Source of the DNA: Przewalskia tangutica
Taxonomy: Eukaryota > Streptophyta > Magnoliopsida > Solanales > Solanaceae
NCBI GenBank assembly: GCA_029844215.1
Contig: CM056724.1
Span: forward strand, 86,075,093-86,139,092
Reading direction: 5' to 3'
DNA: 64,000 nucleotides
Shown in pieces: positions 59,565 through 64,000 of the stretch. The notes beneath the pieces are model-generated. The model was not told where the DNA came from, ran no database searches, and saw only the letters and a list, made by a program, of their open reading frames with translations. Position 1 is the first letter of the stretch; every line of letters starts with the position of its first letter. The translations under genes were made by a program, and so were the position numbers.

Positions 59565-62500
59565 TGTCACGACCCAACCCCGGGCCCGCGACTGTTGCCC
59601 TACCTGGGCACCCTTACAGGTATACATCAGAGAATAGTAGCGGAATATACATACATAAACTTAACAAGAATTAAATAAAAGGTTAGCCGATAAGGCTACC
59701 TTCCTGGATATACATATAAACATGTAAAACCAAAAGCAGTTACCTTTTTTTTTTATAAAGCGACCCACAAGATATGACTAAAGACCTCTAAGAATTTCTG
59801 ACATAACCACTGTGACGGAACAGGGCCCCGCCATACCCCTGAATGTACATAAAACTACAACCTCAGGGAACCGTACCAAAAGACAAAGCCTCCGGAGAAA
59901 TGGAGCTTTCCAAGAACTGAACAGTGATCCTAAAAGTGCGGATCAACAAGCTATGTACCTCAACCTGCGGCATGAACGCAGCCCTCGAAGGAGGTCAGTA
60001 CGAAATATGTACCAAGTATGTGAAACTGAAAATACTGTAATGAAATCATAACAGTCTATATAAAGCTGGAGACATGTATGATAACCAAAATAACAGTACA
60101 TTGTGCCTTGCCGAAGTGAAAGTAATGAAAGTCAGTTTTACCTTTTAAAGACTATTTCAACACATGAATAATAGTCCCACAGAGCTACAAACACCAGCCC
60201 TCAAATATCATCACATAGTCCAGTAAGGGTCTCAAGCCAACAAATATCAAAGCGTGCCCGTGGAATCCCCCATCACTGCCGACAACCATAAGTGTAAAAT
60301 ATAACCATGTGATGCGCCGTGGCATCCCACCTCACTGTCGGCGTACACATATACAATACATACATATATATATATATATCTCATGCCCGTGGAATTCCTC
60401 ATCACTGCCGACAACCGTAAGTGTAACATATAACCATGTGACGCGCCCGTGGCATCCTACCTCACTGTCGGCGTACACATATACAATACATATATATATA
60501 TATATATCTCATGCCCGTGGAATCCCTCATCATCTTTACATGACTTTATGGAGGGCTAATCCTTGGGGTTTTAGTACATAACATGGTCGCATGCCCCGGA
60601 ATCCCTCATCGTATAAGCATGGCCATAGGGTAATAATCGTATATGACATGCCCGTGGAATCCCTCATCTCGGGTACATGTCTTCATGGGGAGCTAGTCCA
60701 TGGAGTAATAGTCGTACATAACATGGTCGCATGCCCCGGAATCCCTCATCGTATAAGCATGGCCATGGGTAATAAAATAAATCCGAATCTAACCCGCCTC
60801 GCAGTCGCGTGCCGGAATCCTCATCGTATAAGCATGTCGAGGAGTAATAAGAACAATCAGAATCTAACGCGTCACGGTCGCATGCCGGAATCCCACATCG
60901 TATAAGCATGTCCAAGGATCAATCACAATGGAAGCATACGTGGAAGCCTCGTCACGTCGATGCGTCAAGTAAATTCCGCAACAAGACGGTGACCCTCGAT
61001 TGAGAGTCACGGCAGCGTAAACATATAATACTTGCACTCAAGGCTATCACAAGCAAGCATAGGCAAGTTCATAAAATCTTTAGACTTTCATTTTATATAC
61101 TCAAGGCACTTTTCGTTTCACATAAAACAAATCCGGGAATTTAACCCTAAGTACTACGTACTTCCATTCTTTTCAAAAGATTCCTTTTCATATAAAACCC
61201 CAAGATACTAACACCCGTAGTATCAAGGCTTGTTTACATTTCACATAAGTCACTACACTTTTAGAAATACATTTCTCGGCTTCTAAATCAAGTGACCCTT
61301 ACTTTAAAACTTTAAGCAAGTGATACCTTTAAATCAAATTGCCCTTCCTTAATTCAAGTTATTTCTTTGTTTACATTATTAGAGAAAACCATTCTCTTAA
61401 CCTTCCATAAAGCTGTTATAACCAACTTCCCATAAAGCCGTTATAACCCTTTATGGTTTTAGACAAATTCATTTCTTTTATAACCAAGAGACTTATACTT
61501 TCTAAAACCAAGTATCGTATACTTTCAAAATATTTCAAGTCTCTTATCTTTTAGAAATCAAGTTTCTTATCTTTCGAATGTCAAGAAGTCAATACTTTCC
61601 AAATCAAGTATTCTATGCTTTTAAAATCAAGTCTCATAACTTGACAAATAAAGTCTCTTAACCTTTTAAGAATTCATAGTTCATAGTCTTGACACTTCAT
61701 AACGTAAATTCTTTAAGTTAAGTAACATATGCCTTATGTGTGTGAGTAGGTTATACTTGTTTATAACGATCTTATTAAAGAAGTCATGATCTAAAAAATG
61801 TAATACAATTTTGTCTTATCTTAGCTTCTATGCAGATGGAGAATTCTACTCATTTTAATATAATCAATTGTCATTACATTTTCCTTTATTAACGCTGCAA
61901 TGGCTTGTTCGATACTTATTCTCATTCGTACCGTAAATTAGCCAAGCCAACTTGGCTCCAAATACCTCCTAACGACTCTTACCAACATCCCCCATAAGAC
62001 TTGGTAAGAACTTAGGATAACTTAGACATAACCTTTACATAGAGTAAATCACATACATACCTCTTAACTTATAAGAGTAGAAGGGAACATGAAATAATAC
62101 CACATGTATATTCCATACATAGAATCATGCCAAAGGAAGGAAGAGGTTCACATACCTCGCGACGATTATCGACAAGTAGCAAAATGCTCCAAAGTACTTC
62201 AACCATGATAGTTATTCCATCCTTCACGTAGAATACGCTATACTTAGTACTTCAACCTATAATGGCCATAATACGCCCATTAACCTCTAGCTTCAAACGT
62301 AGAATATTCTAAGTGCAAGGTCACTAAATTCTACGGAAAATCGGACAACACTTCCTTTGTTTCTACATACTTTTCCACCTTTTTCAAGGCCCGAAAATCA
62401 ATAACCAAACGCCACTTTTAAGGCCCAACAATTCAGCTAACCAAAGGGGATTACACGCCTTAACAGGACGTGTAAAATTCTGCCCCACAATTAATACGAA

Positions 62501-63654
62501 ACTGTCCAAAAATTAAGGAAATTCTCGGCTAACATAAACAACAACTCAAAGTCTTTTCCAATTCTTTTCCAATCCAAGTTCTTAGGTCTAACATGTTATA
62601 TAGTCATAGACAACTTTAACAACTATAATTCCTTCTTTATATAACATGTGACGACTTAAACTAATAATTAAATTGAAATGTAATCTTAAGAGCTAAACAT
62701 GCTAGTTTTCGGATTAGGATTCCAATAGCCAATATACTTATCAAACTTCATACTATATACCTCATGCTTGCTAATATCCATAGCTACAACAATAAGTAAT
62801 CCTTAATTGCTAAAACGACAAGATTTTTACCTTTACAAGCCCTTATAATATCCAAGATTCAAAGTCGCTCCTAAGCAATTCTTAGCTCTTTTCCTTATGT
62901 TCCAATCCGCTCCAAGCACTCCTTAGAAGCTCATGAAGAACTCCTCTTCAAGTTCCATCTTCAAAGTTGAAGAACACCTTAGGGTTTCGCCTTGCGACTA
63001 ACGTAAAAACGTCGTTTTTCCGAGATATTTCTATTGATATATCCTTACAATACCCCTAGGAACCTTGGGTTAAAGTCTTGTGAATATTGGACAACAATTG
63101 AATTTTTTTTTGTGTGGGTGAAGCCTAAAGCCGAGAGCTCTTGCTACTAGGATGATTATATAAAACATTGGAGGGTCTAGATTATAACACTTGTTAGGGT
63201 TGGATGGAAGAGATCAAGCCAAGTGGCCCTTGGACTTAGTCAACAATATCAAACTCTTTAATTAGCAAGACTTGGTCATCCTAACATTGGTCAAATGACC
63301 ATTTTGCCCTTGGCATAATTCGAACAAGCCCATGGGGGGGGGGGGGGGTGACACGTGTCTCCCTCCCATTCGTCCACAAATTTTCGTAACCCTCGTGGGC
63401 CCCACAAAACGTAAAATTTCTCGGGTGGGCCCTACGTGACTAAATCCATAACAATAAATTTCCATAATGATAATACATTCCATAATCCTCAAATAATGCA
63501 TTTTGAGAATCTAATTCTCACCAACGAACATTTCCTTTCCGATGTTCGGAAGATTTTCCGTCGGAAAAATAATTCTTTCTTTCGTACCAATTTTCAAGTC
63601 TTGTGTTCTCGCGTCTATTCTCTTATTCATGTCCTGGAATTACGGGGTGTAACA
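59565..63654 (-). mobile_element. 3' LTR of a minus-strand gypsy element
   Basis: 4,090 bp, from TGTCACGACCC (59565) to GGGGTGTAACA (63654), i.e. a minus-strand LTR of the TGTTACACCCCG type. It is followed by a polypurine tract and some internal sequence, so it belongs to an element that continues to the right. It contains three units of 128 bp marked CCCGTGGAAT at 60257, 60385 and 60513, an AT microsatellite near 60365 and 60490, and a poly-G run at 63334-63348. Confidence 0.85.
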
Positions 63655-63669
63655 TTCTTCCCCCCTTAG
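63655..63669 (-). other. Polypurine tract of the minus-strand element
   Basis: On the minus strand CTAAGGGGGGAAGAA lies directly before the LTR start TGTTACACC, preceded by the GAACATTCGGGGATGAATG leader typical of these elements. Confidence 0.82.
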
Positions 63670-63884
63670 AAACATTCATCCCCGAATGTTCTTTCGGAGT
63701 CCAATCTAATTAGATGGCGACATAGTCTCCTTGTACTACACCCTTCATACAAAATATGACACCCACGGCCACATAACAATACTCATACAAAAACGTCAAC
63801 CTGAGCTCCAAGTGTCGACGTCGGTTATCTGCATAAAGTTTCTGCTGACTCTGAGCTTACTAATAATCTTTCCTGGATCAGTTT
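63670..63884 (-). mobile_element. Internal 3' end of the minus-strand gypsy element
   Basis: About 215 bp of sequence beyond the polypurine tract with no readable pol frame. It is interrupted at 63885 by another LTR. Confidence 0.6.
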
Positions 63885-64000
63885 TGTCACGCCCCGAATC
63901 CCGGGCCCGTGACTGGTGCCCTACCTGGGCACCCTTCTACCTTAACAACTAAGTAAGCTGCGGAAATTAAATAACACCTCATTTTTTTTCCAAAACCAAT
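63885..64000 (-). mobile_element. Edge of a further minus-strand gypsy LTR
   Basis: TGTCACGCCCCGAATCCCGG, then the TGCCCTACCTGGGCA palindrome, opens another LTR that runs off the window. Confidence 0.75.

Overview
The window is plant nuclear DNA, most likely from a member of the Solanaceae. The reasons are (i) one complete intron-containing gene of the plant UPL1/UPL2 family, (ii) several copies of the Au-type SINE / LINE 3'-end repeat that is abundant in Solanaceae, and (iii) long Ty3-gypsy LTRs of the type that begins TGTTAYACC and ends GTCGTGACA. The species cannot be fixed from the sequence alone.

Layout. 1-7,990: gene-free, repeat-rich DNA with two LINE/SINE insertions, a 3.66-kb solo LTR and degenerate SINE fragments. 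9,201-25,416 (minus strand): the only convincing protein-coding gene, a giant HECT E3 ubiquitin ligase. I reconstruct 15 coding exons, 11,298 nt including the stop, 3,765 aa. Every junction keeps the frame, and the splice sites are GT/AG. One exon alone carries 2,633 codons. A TATA box, a 6-codon upstream ORF and a probable 3' UTR (about 7,990-9,200) flank it. Introns 1 and 3 carry SINEs with clear target-site duplications, and intron 1 is mostly a minisatellite-like array. 25,745-26,751: a foldback/MITE-like element just upstream of the gene promoter. 27,162-28,903: a truncated Copia-type element (LTR plus primer-binding site).

28,904-51,896 is a nested retrotransposon block. A Ty3-gypsy LTR fragment was split by a 12.4-kb Ogre/Tat-like gag-only element (5-bp TSD AGTAC). 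The 3' LTR of that element was in turn split by a 9.4-kb Tekay/Del-like gag-only element (TSD TTTTT). From 51,897 to the window end there are minus-strand gypsy LTRs. One is split by an oppositely oriented solo LTR (TSD GTTAT), and they are followed by another 3' LTR with its polypurine tract and the edge of a further LTR. None of the retroelements here retains a recognisable pol gene.

I did not find a new enzymatic or defence system. The most unusual signals are the non-autonomous Ogre-like element with its CG-rich degenerate array and triple hairpin repeats, the concentration of LTR-pair differences at CHG trinucleotides (possibly a consensus artefact at methylated sites), and the layered insertion history readable from target-site duplications.
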